From contig CM055113.1 in assembly GCA_029204225.1 (NCBI GenBank), forward strand, positions 32,379,571-32,443,570: DNA of 64,000 bases, written 5' to 3'. The translations under genes and the position numbers were made by a program. Shown one piece after another: positions 21,680-32,233 of the stretch. Under the pieces are notes generated by a model that saw only the letters and a program-made list of their open reading frames with translations, was not told where the DNA came from and did not search any database. The first letter of the stretch is position 1. The number at the start of each line of letters is the position of its first letter. The DNA comes from Diphasiastrum complanatum (Eukaryota > Streptophyta > Lycopodiopsida > Lycopodiales > Lycopodiaceae).

Positions 21680-22473
21680 ATCCGGAGGGGGTAAAGCACG
21701 TGATCATGCTATTGAGGAAGTTGGCAGTGAGGAGCCTCCCACTTCAGAAGACGACAACAAAAAGAAAAAGAGGAAGACTTCTTTCTACAGAGAATATACA
21801 ATGAAGATAGAATTTGCAACCATAGTCAATATGAAGGCTATAGATACTCTAATAAACCCTTAGCCTACTCCTATTGCTTAGGATGCACTGCGTGTGCTGG
21901 ATATGGTACTACGTGAATATGCGGCCCAAACTTTGCAGCATCTAGTGGTCTCTTTCTAGATAGGGGAGATCTCAAAAAACCTATAGAGTCTCTTTTAAGC
22001 TAAAAGTTCAAATTCATGCTAGTTAACAGTAGCCCATCTGAATGAGATTGACAAAACTAGTGTAAATATGTGAATAAATCTCACTTTTCATAATCACAGA
22101 TAAGCCTAGCCCCAAAGGTTATCTAGTTTGTTCCTTCCTATCTCTGAGCTGGCGTGAAGCTTTCACGATTATGTATGTTGTTGTACATGTGATTGTCTAT
22201 GCTATTTCCAAGGTGCACGGTATTCTAGACTTTCGAGTGGTATTGTAGTATTGCACTAACAAGGTGTTGCTTCCTATCAAGGATTATCTGTTGATAAGGG
22301 AGAGCGACTTTCACCCTAGTTTTGGTGCTGAAGGTGAACTTGGAGAAGGTGTCTCGACGTGGAAGGGTCTTCAGCTGCCTTTTGGAGTGATTACTGATTT
22401 GTTGAGGTTGATCAATTTACTTACTGATTATGAAGGAATGTGGTCTGATTTTATTCTACAGATACAACTTTGA
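21680..22473 (+). pseudogene. ARGONAUTE N-terminal/L1 domain fragment, copy 1
   Basis: After the acceptor, the plus strand encodes a Lys-rich stretch, then YREYTMKIEFATIVNMKAID and DALRVLDMVLREYAA (about 21,880-21,930). These match the ArgoN pattern (hydrophobic strand, then EALQVLDIVLRE). About 330 bp on, DYLLIRESDFHPSFG and LGEGVSTWKG (about 22,280-22,370) match the RSFFSxxFG and LGEGxxxWRG blocks before L1. Two TAG stops interrupt the first block; in the second copy (47,198-47,990) one of them is CAG. The gap probably contains an intron. PAZ, MID and PIWI are not seen. ARGONAUTE proteins load small RNAs for silencing; this piece cannot. Confidence 0.6.
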
Positions 22474-23112
22474 CTTTGATAACGATGTTCTCTTGGAAGG
22501 CTGTTTTGAATGGTGTACACTGTAATCTATGCCACATATGAAGTTTGTGACGGTGTGACCTCTTCTGTGCAGTTAGAAGGGTTCTCTATGAAGTTGCACC
22601 AAAATTTGGTCTTCATTTCTACATGTGCATTGTTAAGCTCCATGTAAAAGTACATACTTTGTATTCTAGGGCCATCTATACAGTACTAATCCTCAATCGG
22701 TTACGCGGGGCATGAAATGAGGAATTTAATTCAATCACTTTTTTCCAAAGTCTATCAAGAAAAAGTACAATGTCGTAGTTACTTTTGCTACTATTTCTGC
22801 TTGGCTTAGTGTGAATTGAATTTTCTTGCTCGGTTTGTGAAATGATTAACCTTTCTATATTTTCTTTAAAATATTTTAAATTTAATCTCTAGTTCCTTTG
22901 CAATCAGTAAGTACAATCTATTCTATTCTTGCATCAGCTATCCCATCCATCTCTTGGTACTCTACAATGTTTTGTGTCCCATAGGATTTATCAGTAATTT
23001 GCTATGAATGATTGTGTTCCTATATCAATTTATCAGTGTTTTGTGCTCTTTTATGATTTATCAGTAGTTTGTTTCGTGTCTGGTGCAATTTGAGCTAGAA
23101 TAGTAAGTTACC
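22474..23112. other. No recognised gene
   Basis: AT-rich sequence duplicated at 47,991-48,652. Scattered short open stretches have no motif and are not consistently open in both copies. Confidence 0.5.
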
Positions 23113-23860
23113 ATGAGATCCAACCAAGCTTCTGCACCTATAGGCGGGGGGAACTGTGAAGGCACAGGCACTGATAGTGAGAAGAGCAGCCGAAACAAGC
23201 TAAAATTTTTGTCTGAGAGTACAGCTTCATTGTTGCGGATTAGCAACATCAGTGGCTCTGATAAGGCAGACAAAGCTTCAAAGCAACGCAAAATTCCAAT
23301 GTGTATTAGCGATCCTGTTCAGGATTCTCGTTGCACCTCCAACTTTGCTCAGTGTTGAGTCTAATTATAATGCACAAGCCTCACATCACCAAGATCAGAC
23401 TGCAATATTAAGAAATGAAAACCAAGTTCAGAGGTCGGAAGACCTACTCTGCAATTATGCTCATTCTGCGTCAGATGAGGACATTAGAATTGGAATCTGC
23501 ATACAGTCATACCACATGATAAACTGTGTAATCATCTAGGGAACTAGGATAGTGACACTGAGAGACAATTGGAGGAGCTTCAGATGAAGTATTTGGAGTC
23601 CATATGCGATGATGCAGTTAAGAAAGTTGCGTCATGTGGAAAGTTGGAAACAGTATTGAGGAAGTCGGAAGGGCCGTGCTAAGGGTTGGAAGTTGGTTCC
23701 CAGTATCGTGTAAAGGATGTTTTACCCACTCTTGGTGAGAAAGCCTTACTTAATTTGGTGAGCAACAATCCTGAATCTACATCATTGCTGGATGTCGAAT
23801 ATCTTGATTACATATATGATATAATCACAAGCTTAGTCTGGTATGGACTGTTTTAATGTT
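23113..23860 (+). pseudogene. Degenerate coding remnant, possibly RF298-type E3 ligase, copy 1
   Basis: An ATG-initiated stretch (MRSNQASAPIGGG) runs 81 codons, shared with 48,653-48,898. After several stops, 23,568-23,830 reads QLEELQMKYLESICDDAVKK, VASCG, then VLPTLGEKALLNLVSNNPES. The LQxxxLESICDDAVKKVASCG block with a following LRKSEGPC recalls the N-terminal domain of plant RF298/RF4-type E3 ligases (NLxxIFKxAxKKIAACG). Similarity is short and from memory. No RING domain is visible. It could instead be a different gene remnant. Confidence 0.3.
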
Positions 23861-24984
23861 TGTAAGCATCACACTTTTGTTAGGAAACTGGGTTTCTATC
23901 AACTCAAACCAATTTCCCAGCTAATAAACATGAAACTAAGGAACCTCATGTTGATGGCTGGAGCCTAGAAGTCTCTGTTTTTCCTGAAGATGATTTGTTT
24001 ATTGAAAACTATTCAAAATTTGATTTCTCTGTCATAATCATTAGCATTGCTTCTGAATCGAAAGGCACTCATAGTTACCAACTTACCTGCCATTAGAGTC
24101 TCTGACTCTCTAATCACAAAAAGTTGCAAATATTATTATCTGAGGACGATGCCTCATTGAACCTTTGTCAACTGCTCCACTCTAGAGTCTATTCTGCGGC
24201 GTTTAGCTGAGTAGTTGAGAGCCCGTGAGTGTGGGGAATTTCAAGAGCGTGAAGAATTTGTTGCGTAGGTGGAAGGCAGTGATACTTGCCTGCAAAATGG
24301 CTCATCATCCACCGTCGACGATGCTGATTGCCTTGATTTTTGGGTTGCTGCTCATGGCGTTTCTGCAGGTATTCCCACTTTTTATAAAACGATCTGCGAT
24401 CGTGTACACATTTCGTTCAATATGAGCTGAGCTCACTGAGCTTGCTCTATGAACGTTATGTGGGGTTCCATCGTTTGCAAAAGCAATTTTTATTCATTTA
24501 TTATACTCCGCTTGCGTGCAGGAAAGTAGAGCGAACACAGACTCAATCTTCAATGTAACCAGCATATGTCTCAGTCTACTGAGTTGTATTTTTAAAGTTT
24601 CGAGCCCTGCTTGTGGTCGTAACTTAATGTTGTTTCGATGCTTGAGACATTAAGCTGGAGGGTTACGCTCTACAACAGAGAGTTTAAAAGGCTTTCAGAA
24701 TTATTATTCTGGTACTTTTCGTAGATACATTTACATGTTCAGAATGGCTACATTAGAAGACTAGTGTGTCTTGCTTATTGAAGGTCTACGGCTTATCGAG
24801 CTGAATCATACATTTTCGAACAACTTTCTGATCAAATGCAATAGGCTAGAATGTTCTTATGCTACAATGTACGAGACCAATCGAGCTCAAGGTCTCCCAA
24901 GTCGATTTTGGAAGTTGAAGGCTCATTCTAAACAGTGCTCAAAGCCTCAAGTCTCAAAAAGCCACAGTGCTGCCAATAGTAGCT
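23861..24984. other. No recognised gene
   Basis: Duplicated at 49,401-50,514. Some short open stretches (for example 24,225-24,425) differ in frame between the copies. A degenerate old gene is possible but no domain is identifiable. Confidence 0.5.
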
Positions 24985-25384
24985 AGCTGCCACACCATCG
25001 CTCACAGTCGCTCCAGCCCTCTCAGCCTCTGTCGCGCCCCAGCTGCTCAAGGAAACAACGATGATCTGGATTCTGATCGCGCCTCACTGCCTTAGTGCCC
25101 ACCCTCGCAAATCTTGATCCTCGCTGCCTCACTAGTGCTCACTGCTCACTGTCGTTGCCTCACCAGTGCTCACTGCTCACCCTCGCTGCCTCAGTCACCA
25201 GTGGATCACTACTCACAGCCAGCTGCCAGCAGCCACACCATCGCTCAAGCCTCACAGTCGCTCCGGCCCTCCCAGCCTCTGTCGCGCCCCAGCTACTCAA
25301 GGAACTGCCTCAGCTGCTCAAGGAAGCAATGACGATTTGGATTTGCCTCAGTGCCTCACCCTCGTAAATCTTGATCCTGATTGG
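24985..25384 (+). repeat. GC-richer minisatellite, copy 1
   Basis: Two motifs alternate: a block CACACCATCGCTCA..., CAGCCTCTGTCGCGCCCCAG, CTGCTCAAGGAA at about 24,990 and 25,230 (period about 244 bp), and GCCTCACCAGTGCTCACTG-type units of about 25-30 bp. It is much richer in C than its surroundings. The related array at 50,515-51,005 has a different unit number. Its open stretches in several frames are a by-product of the repeat. Confidence 0.8.
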
Positions 25385-26945
25385 CCTGGCCTAGATAATA
25401 CAAGCTGGCAAATGCCTTAAGGCTTAAGCTTCAAATTACATGCATTACTTGAATACTGTCCTTAAAAAATCGATTTTTTGATAATTGAATCCTAAAATTT
25501 CCTGTATTTTTCAAAGAGTGCAGTATTTTATCTTTCCATGTATACATGTGAGAGGCACATTTTCTTGTAAAAAAAAACTAACCGTCTAAAATCTTGCATA
25601 TTTCTTAAGCACTCGATTTTGAGAACTTTTTGATTCTGTAATATTTTTCTTATACCGATTTTTCATCAAAGTTGCCGGTTCTATTCTTGACAGATGTCGG
25701 CTTTCCCGATCACTGCCACACCCTCTCTCGAACCAGAAAAATACGTAGCCAGGTGCTACAGGGCCCTGCTATAGTTTGCGAGGGAGGTATTACTCTCTGC
25801 TCCCTCATCCTCTTGCAAAATAACTTAGTCTAGGTACTGTACTGTATCCGCAAATTGAAAAGTTAATGAAGACTCCTGAGCTGTAGGGTCAGAGTTCGCG
25901 GGCACTAGGCAGACGGATTCCCGGCTCAATTATTTATTCTTCTATTTTTTTTTTTTTCAGAATTTTCTGACATGTACTAGTAAACAGCCTCCGAATGACT
26001 GTAGGCACCACGCAGGTCTGAAGGTTATGAAAAAAGGACTCCCCACCCTTCCACAAACCACCAGTTAGTTCCTCGTGAAGAGCTGACCGAATAAAAACCC
26101 CACAGTCTGACCAGAAGGCAGATGTGCCTTTGTTGTCCCTCATCAAAACCAAGGGCTGTCAGATATGTACAGCAGCATCACCAAAAGGCAAAAAATGCCT
26201 AAGAGCCCAATCCAAGCTTAAACTTATTTTATCTAATTTTTTTTTTTTTTTGGAAGGGGGAGGTTTGTTTAACTTCATCCTCAAGATCATAACCAAAAAA
26301 AATTAAAAGGTACATTCTTACAAAGGTAAGAATAAAACCATGAACTCTAAATTCACAAGGTCAATATAGGAAATTAAATTTTTTTTTTCACTGAGAAACA
26401 AGGAGAATAAAACTAATCCAACTATACTATTAAACAAATACACACAACCAAACAAGATTTACCTTGATTCTAAGGTTGTGATAACTTACGCAAATATAGC
26501 CACCTTCCCAAGTAAAGAAATACCCAACAAAAAGGCATAAAGGGGAACGTGTGCACCTTTAAGAGAATCGACGACTCTGATACCAACTGTTACAACTCCC
26601 TAGGATCATCGACTGCCTTGAAGGTTCCGCACACCCCATACCAGTGACGACGCACCGTAACTGCCCAACCATAGGGTCACAAACGACCCACCCCCATGCC
26701 CTGGAGCAATCGACATAGTCATGCCCGGTCAAGCCTCCGTCCCATACCACCAGCCATCGCACTCGGCTCTCCCTACCACACATCTCCTGGCCTGGAGATA
26801 CATCCTGGCTAATGCACGTGCTCTCCATCCATCAACTCCCGGGTAGACTTAGTGAATGGAAAGAGGGAAACCCCACCACTATATGGGCATAGCACAGTGG
26901 GTCCCATCAAGCACGATCCTGCCGGCGACACGTGCGCACCTAAGA
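25385..26945 (-). mobile_element. LTR-D element fragment, copy 2 (leader, primer site, LTR)
   Basis: Colinear with 3,640-5,190 and 56,010-57,550. The primer site is at 26,573-26,585 (one change: GACTCTGATACCA) and the LTR starts at 26,588 with TGTTACAACTCCC. The TATA box is altered (ACTATATGGG). Bases to the left of 25,385 are minisatellite. Gypsy-A and its flanks are missing here, which places a deletion or an alternative junction at this point. A CACTA-like end follows on the right. Confidence 0.65.
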
Positions 26946-26947
26946 AT

Positions 26948-27208
26948 TTTTTTTTTCGTTTTTTTTTGCCACGTGGACATCGGAATCCGACGTCCATGTG
27001 GCCGGGCCGTTGGAATCCGATGTCCACGTGGCATGTTCTCCGGTTCATTTTTACCGGCCGGTTGCCGGTTTTCGACAGATTTTAAATGCGACGGATTCCG
27101 ACGACCTTGTAGCGACGCATTTTTTGACGCCCGCGTCAATTAAAAAAAAAATTAAAACGTGATTTCATGTCAGAAATCCCGTCGAAAATCGCGGCAATTC
27201 TTGTAGTG
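26948..27208. mobile_element. CACTA (EnSpm-like) element right terminus
   Basis: The plus strand ends TTCTTGTAGTG at 27,208, so the inward-facing terminus is CACTACAAGAA, the hallmark of CACTA elements. Inside it lie GC-rich subterminal repeats (GTGGACATCGGAATCCGACG, GGAATCCGATGTCCACGTGG) and short runs of T and A. No matching left terminus is clear; the element may be cut at 26,945 or be about 260 bp long. No transposase. Confidence 0.6.
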
Positions 27209-27214
27209 CAACCT

Positions 27215-27960
27215 TTTCACCGAGTTGTTGATGGAACAAATGACAAAGCTACAGAAGTAGCAGATGGAACAATTTACGGCACAATTCGATCAAAAACTGA
27301 AGGCCTTGTAGGGAGCTATAGCACCAATTCCAAATCCACTAGAACAGACTCAACTGCAGTATCCCCGTCGAGAAAATGTGTGGTGCTCAGCTTGCACTCA
27401 GAACCATACAGCCAATGAGAGTCCGATTTTAAAGCAAAACCTAAGATTGACATAGAGATTCTGCCATCTATGCAACACATCATTGCACGAGACGACATTT
27501 TTCCCATTTAACCCCTGGATTATACAGTAGAAGAGGAGTCCTTATCAAACCTCATATCCTTATCATCAAGGGGCATCCAATGCGGCACTGAGGTATGGCG
27601 TGCCGAACAATCAGCAGTGCATGGCCTTACCTACACCACCATGGGCAACTAACAACTAAGTGGCTCATGTGAATTTAGCAGCAATGGAACAAGAAGTACC
27701 AGCACTACCTCAAACTAAGTAGCAACAATGGTTCGAGCCGGACGAGATGTTTGTGGATCCAGCCATTAACAAATATTACACGACCTATGCAGCTCAACCT
27801 TAGCGTCAAGGTGGCAGAAACTATGGATGTTACGAATGCGACTAAGGCCATCGAATTGCAGAATGTCCTTACAAGGGACAATACACATCCTTTTGTCGAG
27901 AATGCGGATATGGACACTGCTACAAGAATTGTCCATTAAGACCTGGAACTAGTGCACCAT
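27215..27960 (+). pseudogene. Retroelement gag fragment with two zinc knuckles
   Basis: Near 27,380 the plus strand reads WCSACTQNHTANES, a degenerate zinc motif. At 27,820-27,950 two adjacent knuckles occur in one frame: CYECD-stop-GHRIAEC and CRECGYGHCYKNC, both with CX2CX3HX4C spacing. An in-frame TAA sits in the first. The order fits the C-terminus of a plant gypsy gag. Surrounding frames are broken. From 27,961 to 28,240 I recognise nothing. Confidence 0.5.
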
Positions 27961-28239
27961 TAAATGTAATCACAGTGCACCTTACCTAATAACTAATGGA
28001 AGATCACACAGATGGTGATGATTCCTGGTAACAGGAAGGAAGCTTAAGGATGAACTTTCCCAGTTTTAAGTTCTGAGGACAGAACTTGAATCCTTGGCAC
28101 TTGACGTACTTGATCGAGTGGTGGAACTTGATCAATCTAAAGTTTGGGAGAATCAATTTTGGCCCCTTATAGATAGAATTGTGTCACCTGTGACAACAAA
28201 GACAATAGATGCTCTAATATCTGGTCATTCATACAATTC

Positions 28240-29150
28240 AAATTTGACCCTTATATATGGAATTGACTTCTATCACTTGATATAGCTCAAATTTGATATA
28301 TATATCTCAAGATACCTCAAGTTTGATATACAGGCTAGCTTGGATTTGACACTTATTACTTGACATAGTTCATTGAGATTAACTGATCTTGTACTTAGTA
28401 TCCGTAAATCACTCGAGATTGAGCCCTTGTTGATGGAATTGGCTCCGACAATTTGAGATGCTTGAAATTGAAATTTAATAACTCAATATACATCAATATT
28501 GGCTCTTATGACTTGAGGTTTCATATTGAGTGATCAAATTCGAGGATGTTGAAATTTAGGAGATTCAACTAGCTCAAATTTGAGGCCTATAGTTTGAGAT
28601 AATTCAAATTTGATGCCTATCATGCAATTTTGACACTTATCATTCCACGCAGCTCATTGAGGGTTTTAGTTTGACCAATTTCAAGTTTAGTACATTTAGA
28701 TTGCCCTTATCAGAGAGCTCAGTTTTGACCCCTACATATATCATCGGTAAAATTGACATATAACTCAAATTTGATGTCTATCGTGCGAGATAGTTCAATT
28801 TGGGTCCTTGTGTTGAGGAAAAGAACAATCAGATTGCTTATATTTAACACCTTATCGATGTAATTGATTTCTATCAATGGATGTAGCTCAAATTAGATGT
28901 GTATCCCTCCAGGTAGCTTAAGTTTGATATATACATTGCAAGGTAGCTCAAAATTGATGCTTATTACTTTACACAGGTTATTGAGCGAGGATAATTGACC
29001 AATCTTGCATTTAGTATCTTGGGATTACTCGAGATTGGCCCCTTGTTGATGGGATTGAACTCGATGACTCAAGATTGATCCTAACATGCGGCTTTGGTCC
29101 TTATCACTCACAATAGATCATTGAAATCGGACCAATCTTGAATTTACTAC
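28240..29150. repeat. Diverged tandem repeat built on TAGCTCAAATTTGAT
   Basis: Variants of TAGCTCAAATTTGATGCCTA recur throughout. Larger blocks repeat: the segment near 28,251-28,380 is similar to 28,850-28,980 (about 600 bp apart), and a block with TTGACACTTATxACTTGACA then TTCATTGAG recurs near 28,356, 28,627, 28,952 and 29,092. Divergence is high, so the array is old. No coding potential. Confidence 0.6.
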
Positions 29151-29485
29151 GTTCCCGTATTAGTAAATTTGTAGTTCAGAGCCAACAATGGCACATGCTA
29201 TGTAGCGTGGAAGAGTGATCGAAAAATCATCTATGCTATAATAGAATGTGGAGATAGAACACCCACAAAGACTGTGTAGAGAGAGCACGCTTACAAGAGA
29301 ATGTGTGCAGCCAGCGTACAGGAGCCACAAACTCCCAAATGAGCACAATTATGCAAAATAATCTAGGGCCGAAAATGGCCTTAAAATCGACTGAACGTCA
29401 ATTACGTATGTTTCGAGCTTTGAGTAAAGGATCTGATGCCTTGCATAGAGAAAACCCAATTGCTCATTCATTATTGTTGGTGCAG

Positions 29486-29964
29486 ACATCTGTGATCATG
29501 GCGGAGAAGAGCATTGATTTGATCGAAACCGATGAATGCCTCAATGCATGTGGTTTGGAGAGAATGGCAATTGGGTTATCAACAGACGGCCTGCTCGATC
29601 CCAAATTTGCTGCTCGATTCTGCGAGCCAGCGTGCCAAACCAGCTGTCCCAACATCATCGATCTCTTGACAAAGCTCGCTGTAGGAGAAGGTGATCTCTA
29701 CTCAAATCTTTTATCATCCAATCAGCAAAAGCTGCTACTTGCTCATAATTTTCTCATAAATCCGAACTGCATTTTTCTTGTACAGGTATCTATCTCCAAA
29801 CCTGTGCAACTTTCTCTGGCCAGAAACATGAAGCCTCATTGCTGGACATGGCTTCATGCACAAATATGCAAGGTTTCTGGGAGAATATGCTCCTACTCCT
29901 GCCTAGTAATAAGTTTAGAATGATGTCTTTTTGTGTATATATATACCTCCCTGGATTTGAATAA
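29486..29964 (+). pseudogene. PAR1 (photoassimilate-responsive protein) fragment, two exons
   Basis: After an acceptor (TTGTTGGTGCAG, to 29,485) the frame reads TSVIMAEKSIDLIETDECLN, then ACGLERMAIG, FCEPACQTSCPNIIDLLTKL and AVGEG. This matches PAR1 proteins with their Cys pattern (DECxxACG, CxxxCxxxCPNIxDL, AxGEG). A 95-bp intron is likely at 29,691-29,785 (GTGATC...TTGTACAG). Splicing gives GEGIYLQTC, the expected GEGxxLPxLC ending, and an open tail to TAA at 29,962. The first exon with signal peptide and the N-terminal Cys block is not found upstream, which is diverged repeat. Both exons lack stops. Function in plants is poorly known (sugar-responsive). Likely a captured gene fragment. Confidence 0.75.
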
Positions 29965-30148
29965 CTTCATAATGCCTAGTGTAGCTGGAGGAAATAAACC
30001 ATCATATCTTCTGATTTACAAGAGATCACAACGACTAGGTAGCATCCTATATCCATAGTATCCGGATTGCCTATTTTGATGCAACATTTTTGTTGATAAA
30101 TTATTTATATATTCTCAGAAAAATTATAGTGCTGATGTTTGCATCCAG

Positions 30149-30345
30149 ACAGAGTGGAGGAAGCCGCTGCTGCATATGACATGGCAGCCATTACAGAGGC
30201 CTTAACAGAGCCACGAATTTTGATCTAAGTTGCTACATCCGGTGGTTATGTCCAGGTCATATGAATGGTGATTCAGAAGTTGTTGAGCTTTCGAGCTCCA
30301 AAACTGAAGAAAATACCATGCAACGCTACTTTTGTGTCGCTAAAT
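30149..30345 (+). pseudogene. AP2-domain exon fragment (AP2/WRI1-like second repeat)
   Basis: After an acceptor-like TTTGCATCCAG (to 30,148), the plus strand reads RVEEAAAAYDMAAI. Four bases appear to be missing, and the next frame gives YRGLNRATNFDLSCYIRWL. These are the helix and end of an AP2 DNA-binding domain (EEAAxAYDxAAIxYRGxNAVTNFDLSxY). The YIRWL ending resembles WRINKLED1/At2g41710-type proteins. About 30 further residues, DSEVVELSSSKTEENT among them, follow before a stop. No YRGV block or other AP2 exon is nearby. It lies 185 bp beyond the PAR1 fragment on the same strand. Confidence 0.7.
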
Positions 30346-31260
30346 CCTAAACTCGTTAATGTTACACATTTTTAACAATTTCCACGCAATTTCTATCTTA
30401 TTGAAATCTGGACGATCACAATTATCTTTTTGTATCCGTTAGAGCTTGGTTAATTTCACAATCCTTTCAGACATGCAATCTAACCTTTCTCCTAAGCCTA
30501 GCCTAGTTTTTTTGGTGCTTATCACGTGTATTGTCGTGTTTCGACCATGATAGATAAAGCAGCGCAATGCAATAACTATCTATCTAGGAGCTGTTGCCAT
30601 ACTTGGACTAAAAACTAAATATTCTGCAGTCATCGATTGCGCTTAATCCTGGACTAGCAGTACATTCTTACTAAAGATAAGCATGAAACCTGCATCGTAA
30701 TTCATTCATGGATCAGATAGTGCATTGCAGTCCGTTAGCAAAGATAAGCTAATTTCGTAATCAGTAATTTGCCAGTGTTTGAATCAGATAGTGCAACCCA
30801 ACTGGCATGCAATCATCCTTTCTAATCTGCAATCCAGCAATGCTGTTCTGATGCAGAATCGTCAGAAGCGAAGCATCGGAATGAGCTAGCAAGCCTAGAG
30901 TTGGCGCCAAAAGGTTGATTAGAGACAGTTGTGGAGAAAAAGGACACCCAAATCTCTGTATATACGTATGTGCTTTGTTTTCTACGAATATATGATAAGA
31001 TTTGTTCATCACACTCAGTGTTTTTCGTTACAGCTTGTCTCTTGTGAGTATCTGATAGGATTAAGTTCTTTACCTGATTTTAAACAGGTTGCTTCATGCT
31101 TGAATAATGTAGGATGTTCGTGCATCAATGACTTGTATGGGTGCAGCAAGGCTTTTCATGTGTGGTCTCTATTGCTAATGCAGGTGACATAGATTTGAAT
31201 CGCATGAGTGCAGGTGGAACAATTTCCTAGATGAAAAAAAAGAAGCTTTTTCCTAGTTGC
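30346..31260. other. No recognised gene
   Basis: AT-rich, apparently unique within the window. Short open stretches have no motif. The conserved MAQDQ 3' flank resumes near 31,260. Confidence 0.5.
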
Positions 31261-31390
31261 AATTGAACACAACTAGCAGATCTAGTTGTGCGTGCTGTGT
31301 GCATAAAAGAAATCAGGAGAGATCATAGCACAAATGACATGAGGAAGCATATGCCGATTTCATAGAATAAGATGCAAATAACTATGAATC

Positions 31391-31741
31391 CTATTCCCAA
31401 CATCCAGTCCCCTGACCAGGCACAGTGACGCTCTTGATAGGGTTAGCTTCGACAACACCCAGCCACTTTTCATGCTTATCGTAGAAGCTGACAATGAATT
31501 TATCGTGTTCCGTCTTGAACTTGAAGCTAACCGTGTTATTGTGTAGCTCATGCAGGTTATCGGTGTACAATGTGCCGGTAATCGTCTCCAGTACAGCAAA
31601 ACTAGTGTCAACTATGGCAGAGCCTGCAAAATTTTTGCTCTCGTCATGTATTTTGAGAGCCAGGAGCTTGATGCCGCTCACTGCCTCTCCATGGACATGA
31701 CCCTGATAAAGGTACTTTTTGCTTACTTGGTCTTGCGCCAT
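31391..31741 (-). CDS. MAQDQ gene copy 2, unknown 116-aa protein
   Basis: ATG at 31,741, stop TAG at 31,391-31,393, 351 bp. This is the most divergent copy: by eye it carries Arg-to-Lys (SKKYLYQ), Thr-to-Asn (SKNFAG), Ser-to-Phe and Gly-to-Val (TSFAVLET), Tyr-to-His, Val-to-Ile and a final Val-to-Glu (GCWE), with only about three silent changes relative to copy 4. The frame is still open. Its 3' flank is shortened: about 300 bp present beside copy 1 (6,715-7,010) is missing. The replacement-rich pattern argues against strong purifying selection; it may be relaxed or diversifying. Family unknown. Confidence 0.6.
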   Translation of the reverse strand: MAQDQVSKKYLYQGHVHGEAVSGIKLLALKIHDESKNFAGSAIVDTSFAVLETITGTLYTDNLHELHNNTVSFKFKTEHDKFIVSFYDKHEKWLGVVEANPIKSVTVPGQGTGCWE

Positions 31742-32174
31742 GCTTGAAATTAAAGTTGAATGGGTTTGAGGGATGAGCTTCAAGCGAGAGTAGTAGCAGT
31801 ACCGACGACTCCTGAGAGACCAGCGAGTGAGTGAGAGAGTTGTCACTCCTGAGATGAGACGAGTGAGTGAATGAGTGAGTGAGATCAGGCTATAAATTGC
31901 GTGAAGAAGAATAAACTTTTTGTAAAATGATGCTAGATAAAGAAGAATAAACTTTTGAGAAAGATGTTGCACGATCGATAAAGAAGAATAAACTTTAAGT
32001 AAAATATGTTTGAAAAAGAAGATGCTACACTATTCACGAAGAAGCCATAAACTTTATTCAGGAAGATATACTTTTGGAAAAACTTAGATGCTACACTAAC
32101 CCGATGCGATGAACATCACAGGCTTTAACTAGGATAGCTTAAAATGCCCTTCCATTCTTTGCCACACACTCTCT

Positions 32175-32231
<57 letters not shown>
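31742..32231 (-). promoter_or_regulatory. Putative promoter/5' UTR of MAQDQ copy 2 with minisatellite and (GA)n
   Basis: The order matches the other copies, but the AAGAATAAACTTTT-type repeats are expanded to about four units (31,905-32,075, roughly 45-50 bp each) and the (GA)n tract is 54 bp (32,178-32,231). Confidence 0.4.
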
Positions 32232-32233
<2 letters not shown>

